From: Alteromonas confluentis
GTDB taxonomy: Bacteria; Pseudomonadota; Gammaproteobacteria; Enterobacterales; Alteromonadaceae
Length of the DNA: 64,000 bases
Reading direction: 5' to 3'
Assembly: GCF_001757105.1 (NCBI RefSeq)
Contig: NZ_MDHN01000015.1
Span: 186,001-250,000 of the forward strand
A program made the translations under genes and the position numbers. Each line of letters starts with the position of its first letter. Within the stretch, counting starts at the first letter, position 1. The notes under the pieces are model-generated. The model was not told the DNA's origin. It ran no database searches and saw nothing but the letters and a program-made list of their open reading frames with translations. Below are positions 45,288-55,019 of the stretch, piece by piece.

Positions 45288-48200
45288 ATGGAGTTCTGGC
45301 TGGCTTGTTTTGTAACATTCCACAGGGTTGTGGTGCGACGCAGTGAAATCTTATTAGCTTGTACTGCTAGCTACTTCCTCATTTCATTACAATTTGTATC
45401 GGCTTCACCAATCAACTCCGACAAGGTGGTTGCTTTCAGTGAGTATCATCAGCGTTTGTGGGATACCCGGAGTCACTTACCGCAAATTTCCGCAATTAGC
45501 ATTGCTGAAGATCCCCGCGGCTATATTTGGGTTGCTACTGAAGGTGGATTAGCCCGTTTTGACGGCAACCATTTCGAGGTTTTTGACGGCAGTATTTCTC
45601 CGTTATTTGCCGATCCCCTATTAAGAAAAGTGTTTGTCGCGCCTGACGGTGTGGTGTGGGTGGGCACTACCGATCGCCTTATCACTATTTGTACCGATAA
45701 CCATATTCGGGAAATCACATTTGCTGATAGCCCGCTCGGCAGAATTGACGATATCGTATGGTTTGAGGGCGCTATTTATGCGGGCGGTGATGCCTTGTAT
45801 CGTATTGATGTTTCGCACGCGGATAAATCCAAGTCGCATAGTGATGAAGCGGTGACAAAGTTACCAATCACTAAGGTTAATGCGCTGACGGTAAAATCTA
45901 ATGAACTCTGGGTAGCAACCGATGAACGCTTACTTTCCATAGGTGACGCCCGTGTCGTACAGGAAATCGACCTCGCATCGCTCGAAGATAGAACACATAT
46001 CACTAGCATGGCCCTCTACGAAAACCGCCTTGTTCTTGGTACCACTTCAGGCTTAATGCAGCTTGATGATTATCAACAACTTTCGTCATACAAGCTTAAC
46101 GCATTAAAAATATCAGACAGCATAGAGCTCACCTTTGCAGACAGCTATGGCAACCTCTGGGTGGCTGGAAATCAGCGCTTACTGCAAATTGTTAAAGATC
46201 AGCTCGTTGAAGAAATCAGTGAAATCGATGGCAAAACGGCGCCGTGGTTTGTTACCGGCTTCGAAGATCGATGGGGAGACCTGTGGTTTGGCAGCCGTAC
46301 CCACGGGATTCAGCGCCTACGCTTCGATGGCACCCGCCGGTTGGGTGAGGCTGAAGGGCTCGCTGAGTCCTATGTTTGGACTTTTACTCACAGCAAAAAC
46401 GGGATTTTGGTAGGCACTAACCGTGGGCTGTTTCTCTATGCAAATAAGCAGTTTAACCAGGTCGTTGCTGACCACCGTTTACCCAACAAAGTAGTGTATT
46501 CGTTATTTACCGACAGTAATGAACAATACTGGGTTGGAACGCGGGCTGGTTTGGTGCTGCTGAATGCAGATTTTAGCATCAGGCAGTCCTTTCCTCTGCT
46601 CGACAACCATCAAATCAACAGCATTGCTGAAGGCGACGATGGTGCTGTGTGGATAGCTACACTGGGCGGTTTGTTTCGTTGGAAAGATAACGCGTTGCAG
46701 AATATGACTGCAGAATTTGAGCTAGGCACAGTGAATATTCGCTATGTGTTTTTCGATGACAAACACACATTGTGGATAGGCACCGCACGAGGCGTGTATC
46801 AGTTTACTCAAGGTAAAGCGCGATTATATACCGATGATAAAACACTGTCAGAGACCTCGGTATCTTATATAGGTCAGCTTTCTGATGGTCGCATCGTCAT
46901 TGGCACCTTTCAGTCGGGCTTTGCAGTGAAAAACGCTGACGGTTGGCGGTGGATGACACCGGATTTATTACCGGCCGCTGGCGTGATGTTTATGGCGGAA
47001 GACAGCGACAAGTTGGTCGTTTCAACACTGCGCGGTGTTTACCAAATGAGTAAACAGTCACTCACTACGGAAGGTAGGCCAGATACGAAACTGATTATTG
47101 ATGACTACGGCCAGGAAGCGGATGCTGATGGAATACGCTGCTGTAATGGTGCCGGAAGTGGTAGGGGAATATTGGAAGACAATTATCTCTATCTGCCTAC
47201 GCTTAACAACGTTGCCGGACTTGACTTAACACAGGCTCTCACCCGTGAGCGCCCGCTATCAACGGTGGTCGAGTCTCTGAAAACCCGCAACAAGCAGTAT
47301 TTTTCTGGTGAGCCCGAATTACCCATTGGTGTTCGCAACGTGCAATTCAGATATACCACGCCGCTGTTTTATCGAAATAGTGCGCTGACTTTTCGCTATC
47401 GGCTGGTGGGATACGATCCAGAATGGACTAACGTAGGCGGAAGACGGGAAGCTTTCTACACCAACCTGCCAAAAGGAAATTACACCTTTGAAGTGCAAAG
47501 CAGGCTAAAAGAGCAGAATCAATGGAGTGAAGGCGCGACTTTCCAGTTCAGTATTACGCCTTTCTGGTATGAACAACCGTGGATGCGATTCCTGTTCTTA
47601 ATTGCTGGTATGTTTGTGCTGTGGGGATTTTTCTATGTCCGAACCATACGTTTACAGCGTGCAAAACAACGACTGGAAGATGTGGTTCAATCGCGCACCC
47701 GTGAGTTAGATGCGGCGAATCAACAGCTTGCTGAAGCAAATTCGCAGCTGAAAAAAGCCAGTCTGAGTGATGCGCTTACCGGTTTGAACAACCGCCGCTA
47801 TCACGATTGCAATATCAAGACTATCCTTGATCGAGCGGAGCGGCAGCAAGGTGTCTATGCCGTATTGCTCGACATTGATAATTTTAAAGCACTCAATGAC
47901 ACCTATGGCCATGCGGTGGGTGATGAAGTGCTGATGACGTTCAGCAAGGTCTTGCAGCAGCGCGTAGCTTACAACGATCATTTAATTCGCTGGGGTGGAG
48001 AAGAGTTTCTTATCATCCTTAACGGTAATGCTTCTCCTGCCGAATTTATCACTGGAATGACAGCGGCAATGCAACAAGCACCGTGGCCAGCCCCTATTGC
48101 CAAATCACCGCCAACCTGTTCTGTGGGCATTTGCTTTCATGCGCCTGTTCAACATCATAAATGGGTATGGCAGCACACACTGGTGCTGGCAGATAAAGCC

Positions 48201-48404
48201 ATGTATTTGGTGAAACGACAGGGTAAAGACGGTTGGCTGTTACTCTCACCAGACGATCATGCTCACGATGCCATTGCAGATGCAGTCATTCACCAGGCTC
48301 CCGATGCGTTATTGACGGAAGATGCGCTTACAATGCGCGGCTCTGCCCACGTGATTGATGCGTTAAAAGTGCTGTCGGCGGACAAGGGAGCATCCAGTGA
48401 TTAA
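45288..48404 (+). CDS. propeller-type sensor diguanylate cyclase
   Basis: A 1038-residue inner-membrane sensor enzyme. After an N-terminal hydrophobic segment (about 20-40), residues 50-640 hold repeated two-component-propeller blades of the form DRWGDLWFGSRTHGIQRL, forming a large periplasmic sensor. A Y_Y_Y domain follows (about 660-730, FRYRLVGYDPEWTNVGGRRE in part), then a membrane helix (about 750-775), a coiled coil and a GGDEF domain. The active-site loop is GGEEF. The residue that should be Arg in the RxxD inhibition site is Ala (AYND), so product inhibition is probably weakened. It sits between lpxC and the secA region. The ribosome site is weak. The ligand is unknown. Confidence 0.87.
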   Translation: MEFWLACFVTFHRVVVRRSEILLACTASYFLISLQFVSASPINSDKVVAFSEYHQRLWDTRSHLPQISAISIAEDPRGYIWVATEGGLARFDGNHFEVFDGSISPLFADPLLRKVFVAPDGVVWVGTTDRLITICTDNHIREITFADSPLGRIDDIVWFEGAIYAGGDALYRIDVSHADKSKSHSDEAVTKLPITKVNALTVKSNELWVATDERLLSIGDARVVQEIDLASLEDRTHITSMALYENRLVLGTTSGLMQLDDYQQLSSYKLNALKISDSIELTFADSYGNLWVAGNQRLLQIVKDQLVEEISEIDGKTAPWFVTGFEDRWGDLWFGSRTHGIQRLRFDGTRRLGEAEGLAESYVWTFTHSKNGILVGTNRGLFLYANKQFNQVVADHRLPNKVVYSLFTDSNEQYWVGTRAGLVLLNADFSIRQSFPLLDNHQINSIAEGDDGAVWIATLGGLFRWKDNALQNMTAEFELGTVNIRYVFFDDKHTLWIGTARGVYQFTQGKARLYTDDKTLSETSVSYIGQLSDGRIVIGTFQSGFAVKNADGWRWMTPDLLPAAGVMFMAEDSDKLVVSTLRGVYQMSKQSLTTEGRPDTKLIIDDYGQEADADGIRCCNGAGSGRGILEDNYLYLPTLNNVAGLDLTQALTRERPLSTVVESLKTRNKQYFSGEPELPIGVRNVQFRYTTPLFYRNSALTFRYRLVGYDPEWTNVGGRREAFYTNLPKGNYTFEVQSRLKEQNQWSEGATFQFSITPFWYEQPWMRFLFLIAGMFVLWGFFYVRTIRLQRAKQRLEDVVQSRTRELDAANQQLAEANSQLKKASLSDALTGLNNRRYHDCNIKTILDRAERQQGVYAVLLDIDNFKALNDTYGHAVGDEVLMTFSKVLQQRVAYNDHLIRWGGEEFLIILNGNASPAEFITGMTAAMQQAPWPAPIAKSPPTCSVGICFHAPVQHHKWVWQHTLVLADKAMYLVKRQGKDGWLLLSPDDHAHDAIADAVIHQAPDALLTEDALTMRGSAHVIDALKVLSADKGASSD

Positions 48405-48533
48405 CAGCAAAAACCGAATTTGCGCGACTTTCTATCACCAAGGTATCAAAAAAAACAGCTGAGTATCTGATTGTGGTTTGTTCATTTGTCTTAACAGCGT
48501 TAAACTAACACGGATTTTCATCATGGGCTTAAA

Positions 48534-49415
48534 ATGAAACTAACCATTTCCTTTATCGGAAAACAAAAGAGATACCGCAGAAGCATCAGTGTACGTACAC
48601 TGGTGAGCTTTACTGTGCTGTCTTCTTTACTGATGTTAGTGTCTAGCCGTTCCACTGATTCTGTGTCTGAAGACATCGCCCGAATCAAACTCGCACAAGC
48701 TGCCAACGAAGCTGAAAATGTTGAAATTAGCGAATTGGCAGAAAGCACCCGCTTGCAGCTGCAAGTGTTGGCTGCGCGTCTTGCTGAGATGGACGCAACG
48801 GTGACCCAACTTGATGAACAGGGCAAATTAATTGCCGCCGAATTCGGGATGAAAGCTGAAGATTTAGAGGCTTTCAACCCAGACTCTACGCCGATAAACG
48901 TGGATAACGACCCCCTCCTAAATCAGATCGCAACGCTTCAGCAGTCCGTTACAGCAAAAAAACAACAGCTGGCAATGCTTGAAAGTCTGGTCCGGGGGCA
49001 TCATATCCATGAGCAGAGTCAATTATCTGGCCGACCTATACAGTCGGGATGGTTGTCTTCTTATTACGGCATGCGCAAAGATCCCTTTACCGGCAGTCCA
49101 GCAATGCACAAAGGCCTGGATTTCGCGGGTAAAACTGGTGATGACGTGGTTTCTACTGCAGCGGGTATTATTACCTGGGCGGGAGAGCGTCATGGTTACG
49201 GCTTACTGGTAGAAATAGACCACGGCGATGGCATAGTCACGCGCTATGGGCACAACAACGCGTTGTCAGTTTCTGTTGGTGACGTGGTAACAAAAGGCCA
49301 ACCGATTGCCATTATGGGCAGTACAGGCCGCTCAACCGGGGCGCATGTTCACTACGAAGTAATAAGACACGGGCAACAAATCGATCCTCTACCGTACGTC
49401 ACCAAACGACGTTAG
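48534..49415 (+). CDS. membrane-anchored M23 (LytM) peptidase-like protein
   Basis: A 293-residue protein: short basic cytoplasmic head, one membrane helix (about 20-38), a periplasmic coiled coil (about 50-160) and a C-terminal LytM/M23 domain. Zinc-site residues are His192 and Asp196 in HKGLD and the HVHYE motif, so it may be an active peptidoglycan endopeptidase rather than a degenerate activator. Related genes lie directly upstream of secA in several Alteromonadales and Vibrionales. It occupies the place of secM in enteric bacteria. Confidence 0.85.
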   Translation: MKLTISFIGKQKRYRRSISVRTLVSFTVLSSLLMLVSSRSTDSVSEDIARIKLAQAANEAENVEISELAESTRLQLQVLAARLAEMDATVTQLDEQGKLIAAEFGMKAEDLEAFNPDSTPINVDNDPLLNQIATLQQSVTAKKQQLAMLESLVRGHHIHEQSQLSGRPIQSGWLSSYYGMRKDPFTGSPAMHKGLDFAGKTGDDVVSTAAGIITWAGERHGYGLLVEIDHGDGIVTRYGHNNALSVSVGDVVTKGQPIAIMGSTGRSTGAHVHYEVIRHGQQIDPLPYVTKRR

Positions 49416-49567
49416 GTAGCAGCCAGAATAGGTCTGCATTTGCCAGGCCTCCAACATTATTTAGGGTGTCGGTCATGCACATGATGTGCACGGGGGCATT
49501 TATTTTAAATCGACGGGCTAATCCGGGCTGCCGGAACTCGTAAAAAAGTAGTGGAATCATCAACCTA

Positions 49568-52282
49568 ATGTTTGCAAGCATCCTGAAGAAAGTATTCGGT
49601 AGCCGTAATGACCGACTATTAAAAAAACTAAAAAAGAATGTCGATGCCATCAATGCGCTGGAAAAGGAATACGAAGCGTTATCCGATGAGCAGTTAAAAG
49701 CCAAAACTGCTGAGCTCAGAGCGCGTCTGGAAAAAGGCGAATCTACCGATGATATCCTCAACGATGCCTTTGCTACCGTACGCGAAGCCAGCAAACGGGT
49801 TTACGGCATGCGTCACTTCGACGTGCAGATGCTAGGTGGTATGGTGCTGCACGATGGCAAAATTTCAGAAATGCGTACGGGCGAAGGTAAAACCCTTACT
49901 GCAACGCTGCCTACTTATCTCAATGCGCTTTCTTCAAAGGGTGTGCATGTTATTACGGTGAACGATTATCTGGCTCGCCGTGATGCTGATTGGTCCCGTG
50001 AGCTGTTCGAATTCCTTGGCATGACAGTGGGCTGTAACGTGCCAGGTATGTCGGCAGAAATGAAGCGCGCTGCCTATAATGCTGATGTGACCTACGGCAC
50101 CAACAACGAATTCGGTTTCGACTACTTACGTGACAACATGGCGTTCAGCCCTCAGGATCGCGTACAGCGTCCGCTGCACTATGCGGTAGTGGATGAAGTT
50201 GACTCCATCCTTATCGACGAAGCCCGTACACCGCTCATTATCTCCGGTGCCGCCGAAGACAGCTCACAGCTGTATAAAGCCATCAACACCGTTATTCCTG
50301 AGCTGGTACAGCAGGAAAAGGAAGATGAAGAAGGGCAGGAAGGTGACGGTGATTACACCGTTGACGAAAAAGCCCGTCAAATCCACCTGACTGAACGTGG
50401 TCAGATTCGTGTGGAAGAAATTCTGCAGAAAAACGGAATCCTGCCAGAAGGCGAATCGCTGTTCGCTGCCGGCAACATTTCCCTGCTCCATCACATTAAT
50501 GCGGCACTACGTGCTCACAAGCTGTTCCAGAAAGATGTAGATTACATCGTGAAAGACGATCAGATCGTCATTGTTGATGAGCACACGGGCCGTACCATGG
50601 AAGGCCGTCGTTGGTCTGAAGGTTTGCACCAGGCTGTAGAAGCCAAAGAAGGCGTGAAGATCCAGAACGAAAACCAGACTCTGGCATCGATTACCTTCCA
50701 GAATTACTTCCGACTGTATGACAAACTTGCGGGTATGACGGGTACAGCCGATACCGAAGCTTTCGAATTCCAGTCGATTTATGGTCTGGAAACCGTGGTT
50801 ATTCCAACTAACCGTCCAATGGCCCGTAAAGATATGGCCGACCTTATTTACCTCACCGCGCAAGAAAAATACGATGCCATTGTGGCCGATATTCGAGTTG
50901 CCGTGAAGAAAGGTCAACCGGTACTGGTGGGTACCGTATCCATTGAAAATTCAGAACTGCTGTCACGTTTCCTGAAAAAAGAAAAAGTGCCGCACAAAGT
51001 ACTGAATGCAAAATTCCACGCTCAGGAAGCTGACATCATCGCACAGGCGGGTAAGCCTGGTGCCGTGACTATCGCGACTAACATGGCCGGTCGTGGTACC
51101 GATATCGTGTTGGGTGGTAACTGGAAAGCGGAAGCGGAAAAAATTGAAAACCCGACTGAAGCACAGATCCAAAAGCTGAAAGCGGAATGGGAAGAGTTGC
51201 ATAAACAGGTACTTGATGCGGGCGGTTTGCACATCATCGGTACCGAGCGTCACGAGTCACGTCGTATCGATAACCAGCTTCGTGGTCGTGCGGGTCGTCA
51301 GGGCGATCCGGGTTCAAGCCGTTTTTACCTGTCTCTGGACGATGCGCTGATGCGTATTTTCGCTTCCGAGAAAATGGCGGGCATGATGAAGCGTTTGGGT
51401 ATGGAACATGGCGAAGCCATTGAACACCCGTGGGTAACTCGTGCTATCGAAAATGCCCAACGTAAAGTGGAAGGCCGTAACTTCGACATTCGTAAGCAGC
51501 TGCTGGAATATGATGATGTAGCGAACGACCAGCGTAAGGTGATTTATGAACAGCGTAATGAACTGCTGGACGAAGGGGATATCAGCGAAACTATTCAGGC
51601 AATCCGCACCGATGTCGTGAACAGCGTGGTAGATGAATATATTCCGCCGCAATCACTGGAAGAAATGTGGGATGTGCCTGCGCTGGAAGAACGTCTGAAG
51701 GCTGACTTTAAGGTAGATCTACCAGTTCAGAAGTGGCTGGATGACGACGACAAGTTATATGAAGACAGCCTTCGTGAACGTATTCTGACTGAAGTCGAAG
51801 GTGCCTACAAAGCGAAAGAAGACATGGTTGGCCCAGACGTACTGCGTCAATTTGAAAAAGCCATTATGTTGCAAAACCTCGATAGCAGCTGGAAAGAGCA
51901 TCTGGCAGCGATGGATCACCTGCGTCAGGGGATTCACCTGCGTGGTTATGCGCAGAAGAATCCGAAACAAGAATACAAGCGTGAAGCGTTTGAATTGTTC
52001 TCTGCCATGCTGGAAAATCTTAAGGTTGAAGTGATTACCATTCTTAGCCGTGTACAGGTTAAAGCTGAATCTGACGTTGAAAAGGTGGAAGAGCAACGCC
52101 GTCAGGCTGATGATGTGCCGAAGAATTTCGAGCATACTGCTGCGCCTGAGCAAGAGCCTGAAGCATCTGGTGAAGCAACAATGCGTTCTGAAATGCGTCA
52201 GGGACCAAAAGTGGGCCGTAACGATCCTTGTCCTTGTGGTTCAGGTAAGAAATATAAGCAGTGTCACGGTAAGCTGTCTTAA
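49568..52282 (+). CDS. secA: preprotein translocase ATPase SecA
   Basis: A 904-residue motor that drives proteins through SecYEG. Motifs: Walker [12 protein letters not shown] (about 99-109), [15 protein letters not shown], the second nucleotide-binding fold with [14 protein letters not shown] and [17 protein letters not shown]. The C-terminal zinc finger [14 protein letters not shown] binds SecB. A 152-base gap precedes it with no SecM-like arrest frame. The stop overlaps the mutT start (TAATG). Confidence 0.98.
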   Translation: MFASILKKVFGSRNDRLLKKLKKNVDAINALEKEYEALSDEQLKAKTAELRARLEKGESTDDILNDAFATVREASKRVYGMRHFDVQMLGGMVLHDGKISEMRTGEGKTLTATLPTYLNALSSKGVHVITVNDYLARRDADWSRELFEFLGMTVGCNVPGMSAEMKRAAYNADVTYGTNNEFGFDYLRDNMAFSPQDRVQRPLHYAVVDEVDSILIDEARTPLIISGAAEDSSQLYKAINTVIPELVQQEKEDEEGQEGDGDYTVDEKARQIHLTERGQIRVEEILQKNGILPEGESLFAAGNISLLHHINAALRAHKLFQKDVDYIVKDDQIVIVDEHTGRTMEGRRWSEGLHQAVEAKEGVKIQNENQTLASITFQNYFRLYDKLAGMTGTADTEAFEFQSIYGLETVVIPTNRPMARKDMADLIYLTAQEKYDAIVADIRVAVKKGQPVLVGTVSIENSELLSRFLKKEKVPHKVLNAKFHAQEADIIAQAGKPGAVTIATNMAGRGTDIVLGGNWKAEAEKIENPTEAQIQKLKAEWEELHKQVLDAGGLHIIGTERHESRRIDNQLRGRAGRQGDPGSSRFYLSLDDALMRIFASEKMAGMMKRLGMEHGEAIEHPWVTRAIENAQRKVEGRNFDIRKQLLEYDDVANDQRKVIYEQRNELLDEGDISETIQAIRTDVVNSVVDEYIPPQSLEEMWDVPALEERLKADFKVDLPVQKWLDDDDKLYEDSLRERILTEVEGAYKAKEDMVGPDVLRQFEKAIMLQNLDSSWKEHLAAMDHLRQGIHLRGYAQKNPKQEYKREAFELFSAMLENLKVEVITILSRVQVKAESDVEKVEEQRRQADDVPKNFEHTAAPEQEPEASGEATMRSEMRQGPKVGRNDPCPCGSGKKYKQCHGKLS

Positions 52283-52665
52283 TGAAAGAGATCCATGTTG
52301 CAGTGGGCGTTGTCCTGAAGCAGGAACAGGTTTATATCTGTAAACGCCCTGACGACAAGCACCAAGGCGGCAAGTGGGAATTTCCTGGCGGTAAAGTCGA
52401 TAAGGGCGAAACGGTAACGCAAGCCCTTGCCCGAGAGCTTAAAGAAGAGATAGGCATTCTGGTTGCCGCCAGTTTGCCTTTGATGGTTATCAGTCATGAT
52501 TATGGCGATAAGCGCGTACTTCTTGATGTGCATACGGTGTCAGAATTTACCGGTGAGCCTGAGGGGCTAGAAGGTCAGGAAGGGAAATGGGTAAAGCTTA
52601 GCGCCCTGGTAGCAGAAGACTTTCCTGCTGCAAACGTCGCTATCATTGAAAAACTCATAAAGTAA
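52282..52665 (+). CDS. mutT: 8-oxo-dGTP diphosphatase MutT
   Basis: A 127-residue Nudix hydrolase that removes oxidised guanine nucleotides from the pool. The Nudix box is complete: GGKVDKGETVTQALARELKEE followed by IGI, cited here as GKVDKGETVTQALARELKEE. Size matches E. coli MutT (129) and the secA-mutT order is conserved. Its ATG overlaps the secA stop, implying coupled translation. Confidence 0.95.
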   Translation: MKEIHVAVGVVLKQEQVYICKRPDDKHQGGKWEFPGGKVDKGETVTQALARELKEEIGILVAASLPLMVISHDYGDKRVLLDVHTVSEFTGEPEGLEGQEGKWVKLSALVAEDFPAANVAIIEKLIK

Positions 52666-52692
52666 TTTCTGGCGAATAAAGTGCTTTAATCT

Positions 52693-52724
52693 AAAACCCC
52701 GGCCTTCCAGTCCGGGGTTTTTCG
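52693..52724 (+). terminator. rho-independent terminator after mutT
   Basis: AAACCCCGG (52694-52702) and CCGGGGTTT (52712-52720) pair across a 9-base loop, followed by TTTTTCG. Confidence 0.9.
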
Positions 52725-52743
52725 TATTTAAAGTAATAAATTT

Positions 52744-52761
52744 CATTACATCTATGTAATG
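52744..52761. promoter_or_regulatory. perfect operator-like palindrome
   Basis: CATTACATCTATGTAATG: two perfect 8-base arms with a CT centre, lying 310 bases before the receptor gene. The form suits a TetR- or LysR-type dimer. No regulator gene is nearby. Confidence 0.45.
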
Positions 52762-53010
52762 TTGAAATAAATAGTAAAAAAGTTAGGTCTTTTTTGTAAC
52801 GCTACGCCAAAAGACTAGATTGACAGCGTTTAGCAACCATAATTTGCTTTATAACGTAAGATAAGTAACTGACATAACTTGCCAAATCTCCTATTGGTGA
52901 CATTTATGCATAAGATGACAAAGGTGCCTTCCTTGTGTCGTCATGCACGCTATAGATTCCCGCCTATACCTGCGTATTCTGTTTTATACCTAAATATTTT
53001 TCTGATGCTC

Positions 53011-53036
53011 TAAACCTTTACTAAACGCGCTGTTAA
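53011..53036 (+). promoter_or_regulatory. candidate FliA (sigma-28) promoter
   Basis: TAAACCTT, 10 bases, GCTGTTAA resembles the flagellar sigma-28 consensus TAAA-N15-GCCGATAA, with two -10 mismatches and one base less of spacing. It lies 36 bases before the DosM-like start codon. Confidence 0.3.
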
Positions 53037-53072
53037 GCAATCGTTCATTCATAGTAAATTCCGAGGTTTTCC

Positions 53073-54983
53073 ATGGCACTGAAAAAAAGCACTGAGGCCA
53101 GCCCGGCCACACCAGCCGTAAGAGTTGACGCGAAACTACGCAGAGAAGCAGAAGAGCAGCGAAAAAAAGCCCGCACGCTCGCCAGACAACAACAAGCTGC
53201 CGAACGGGTAGCGACTGCGACGGCTGAACTGGCCAGTGGCATCAGTCAGTCTGCCAGCGCGACCGATCAGTTGGGTACTGCCATCAATGAAATTGCTGCC
53301 GGTGCTGAGGAGTCCAGCAGTGCGAGTCAGGAAAGTCTGGCGGCGATTACTCAGATTTCTTCATCACTTAAATCTCAGCTTACCTTATCCGGCCTGACGC
53401 TGGACAAAACCAATTTGTTACAGACCTTCGTAGACCGTGTAATGGGCAACCTCGGCAATATGATGGATAGTGTAAAAACAGCTTCTGAACATCAGTCACG
53501 CTCTGTAGTCATGATGAGCGAATTGGAACAGCAAGCGTCTAATATTGGTGAGGCTGTTAAGCAGGTAACCCGCATTGCCGACCAGACCAACTTACTTGCA
53601 CTAAATGCAGCAATCGAAGCCGGACGCGCCGGTAAGCACGGTAAAGGCTTTGCAGTAGTGGCTGATACGGTGCGTGCTCTGGCTGAAGTATCGGACAAGA
53701 GCGCTGCCGACATCGCCATGCAAATCGAGCAAATTCAGCAGCAGTCAAATCAGGTTTCTGACGCAGTAAAACAATCATCGCAAGCCGCGTTGGAAGAAGT
53801 GACAAAAGGCGAAGCGGTAACCAGTCAACTGACCAAAATCAAAGAAGATATGCAGATCATTGCTAACGGCTCTGAATCACTGCAGACCAAAATCCGCGAA
53901 ATGGATAATGCCGCTAAAGAAATCCAGGCAGGGTCTGAAGCCATTTCCTGTGCTGCTGACGAACAGTCTTCTGCTGCCCAGGAAGTGTCCAGTAACATTT
54001 CAGAGCAAAGTAGCGCTCTGTCACAAGCTGAGCAGGCTGCCCAGTCTCTGGAAATTATTACTGAAGAGCTGAAAAACAGCACCGACATCAATAAAAGCGC
54101 GGAAGAAGTTGCGTCCTCGGCAGAAGAGTTATCTGCAAGCATGGAGGAAATCAGCCGCTCAACCACAGAAATATCCACGGCTCTGAATCAGATTAACAAC
54201 GGTGCGCAACAGGCAGCATCAGCGGTTGATCAGGCGGTGAGTAATATCGACACCCTCCGCGATGGTGTGGCGGAAGCCTCTGCTCAGTCTGAAAACGCGC
54301 TTACCCGTGGCGGGGCGATAACAGAACTGCTGAAAGAGAACCGCGCACTTATTGAAGAAATGGTGGAAGGCATCAATACCGCACTGGAAACCAGCAAATT
54401 GAACGTATCAGCCATTACTGATATGGAATCAATGACCCGCACTATCGACAAAGTTATCGATACCATCACCACCGTGTCAGTGAAAACCAGCATGCTTGCC
54501 GTTAACGGTGCTGTGGAAGCAGCCCGGGCGGGTGAATATGGAAAAGGTTTTGCCGTGGTGTCTGCCGATATTCAAAGCCTTGCCGATGAGGCCGCTGAGA
54601 ATGTTGAACAAATCAAAGATCTCATCAAAGCCATCCAGGATCAGACACAAAATGTAAAAACTGACCTGACCAACGTGGCAGAAAGTGCCTACCGTGAAGT
54701 GCAAAAAGCGAAGCAAACCACTGAAGACATCGCCGGTATAGCAACCGATATAGCAGAAGTGCTTTCTTACAACAAGGAAATGCAGCAAGCCGGTGAAGAA
54801 ATTGCAGCCGCTGTAGCCCAGGCGCAGAAGGGCCTGGAGCAAATTGCCGCAGCGAATGAACAGGCCAGCAGTAACTGTCAGCAGGCATTGTCTGCCGCAG
54901 AGCAGCAGACCAAAGGTGTAGAAATCCTGGCCCGCTCTATTGAGGAAATCTCCTCTGTCGCTGATGAAATGCAAAACAGCTAA
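53073..54983 (+). CDS. soluble chemoreceptor with two signalling tips (DosM-like)
   Basis: A 636-residue protein made almost entirely of heptad coiled coil, with no membrane segment and no sensory domain. Two receptor hairpin tips are present. Tip 1 (about 168-206) is close to the classical form, with [15 protein letters not shown] and [15 protein letters not shown]. Tip 2 (about 463-505) is diverged, with [17 protein letters not shown] and [15 protein letters not shown]. This layout is that of DosM, the double-signalling-domain receptor that stabilises the cytoplasmic, membrane-free chemosensory arrays of Vibrio cholerae cluster I (F9 class) by bridging two CheA/CheW layers. It is the first gene of the operon; the triple-CheW gene follows after 36 bases. 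Confidence 0.9.
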   Translation: MALKKSTEASPATPAVRVDAKLRREAEEQRKKARTLARQQQAAERVATATAELASGISQSASATDQLGTAINEIAAGAEESSSASQESLAAITQISSSLKSQLTLSGLTLDKTNLLQTFVDRVMGNLGNMMDSVKTASEHQSRSVVMMSELEQQASNIGEAVKQVTRIADQTNLLALNAAIEAGRAGKHGKGFAVVADTVRALAEVSDKSAADIAMQIEQIQQQSNQVSDAVKQSSQAALEEVTKGEAVTSQLTKIKEDMQIIANGSESLQTKIREMDNAAKEIQAGSEAISCAADEQSSAAQEVSSNISEQSSALSQAEQAAQSLEIITEELKNSTDINKSAEEVASSAEELSASMEEISRSTTEISTALNQINNGAQQAASAVDQAVSNIDTLRDGVAEASAQSENALTRGGAITELLKENRALIEEMVEGINTALETSKLNVSAITDMESMTRTIDKVIDTITTVSVKTSMLAVNGAVEAARAGEYGKGFAVVSADIQSLADEAAENVEQIKDLIKAIQDQTQNVKTDLTNVAESAYREVQKAKQTTEDIAGIATDIAEVLSYNKEMQQAGEEIAAAVAQAQKGLEQIAAANEQASSNCQQALSAAEQQTKGVEILARSIEEISSVADEMQNS

Positions 54984-55019
54984 AGCCGGTTGATTCAGAG
55001 TTAAAGGTGAGGTGAGACC

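Larger units (their letters stand above)
52725..53072. other. 348-base region upstream of the chemosensory operon
   Basis: An AT-rich region that must hold the operon promoter. Besides the palindrome and FliA-like element listed separately, a TTGACA lies at 52820-52825 but has no -10 at a proper distance. No open frame with a ribosome site was found. Confidence 0.4.

Noticed and set aside
49416-49567. SecM-like arrest frame before secA
   Set aside because: No open frame with an export signal and FxxxxWIxxxxGIRAGP-type ending is present.
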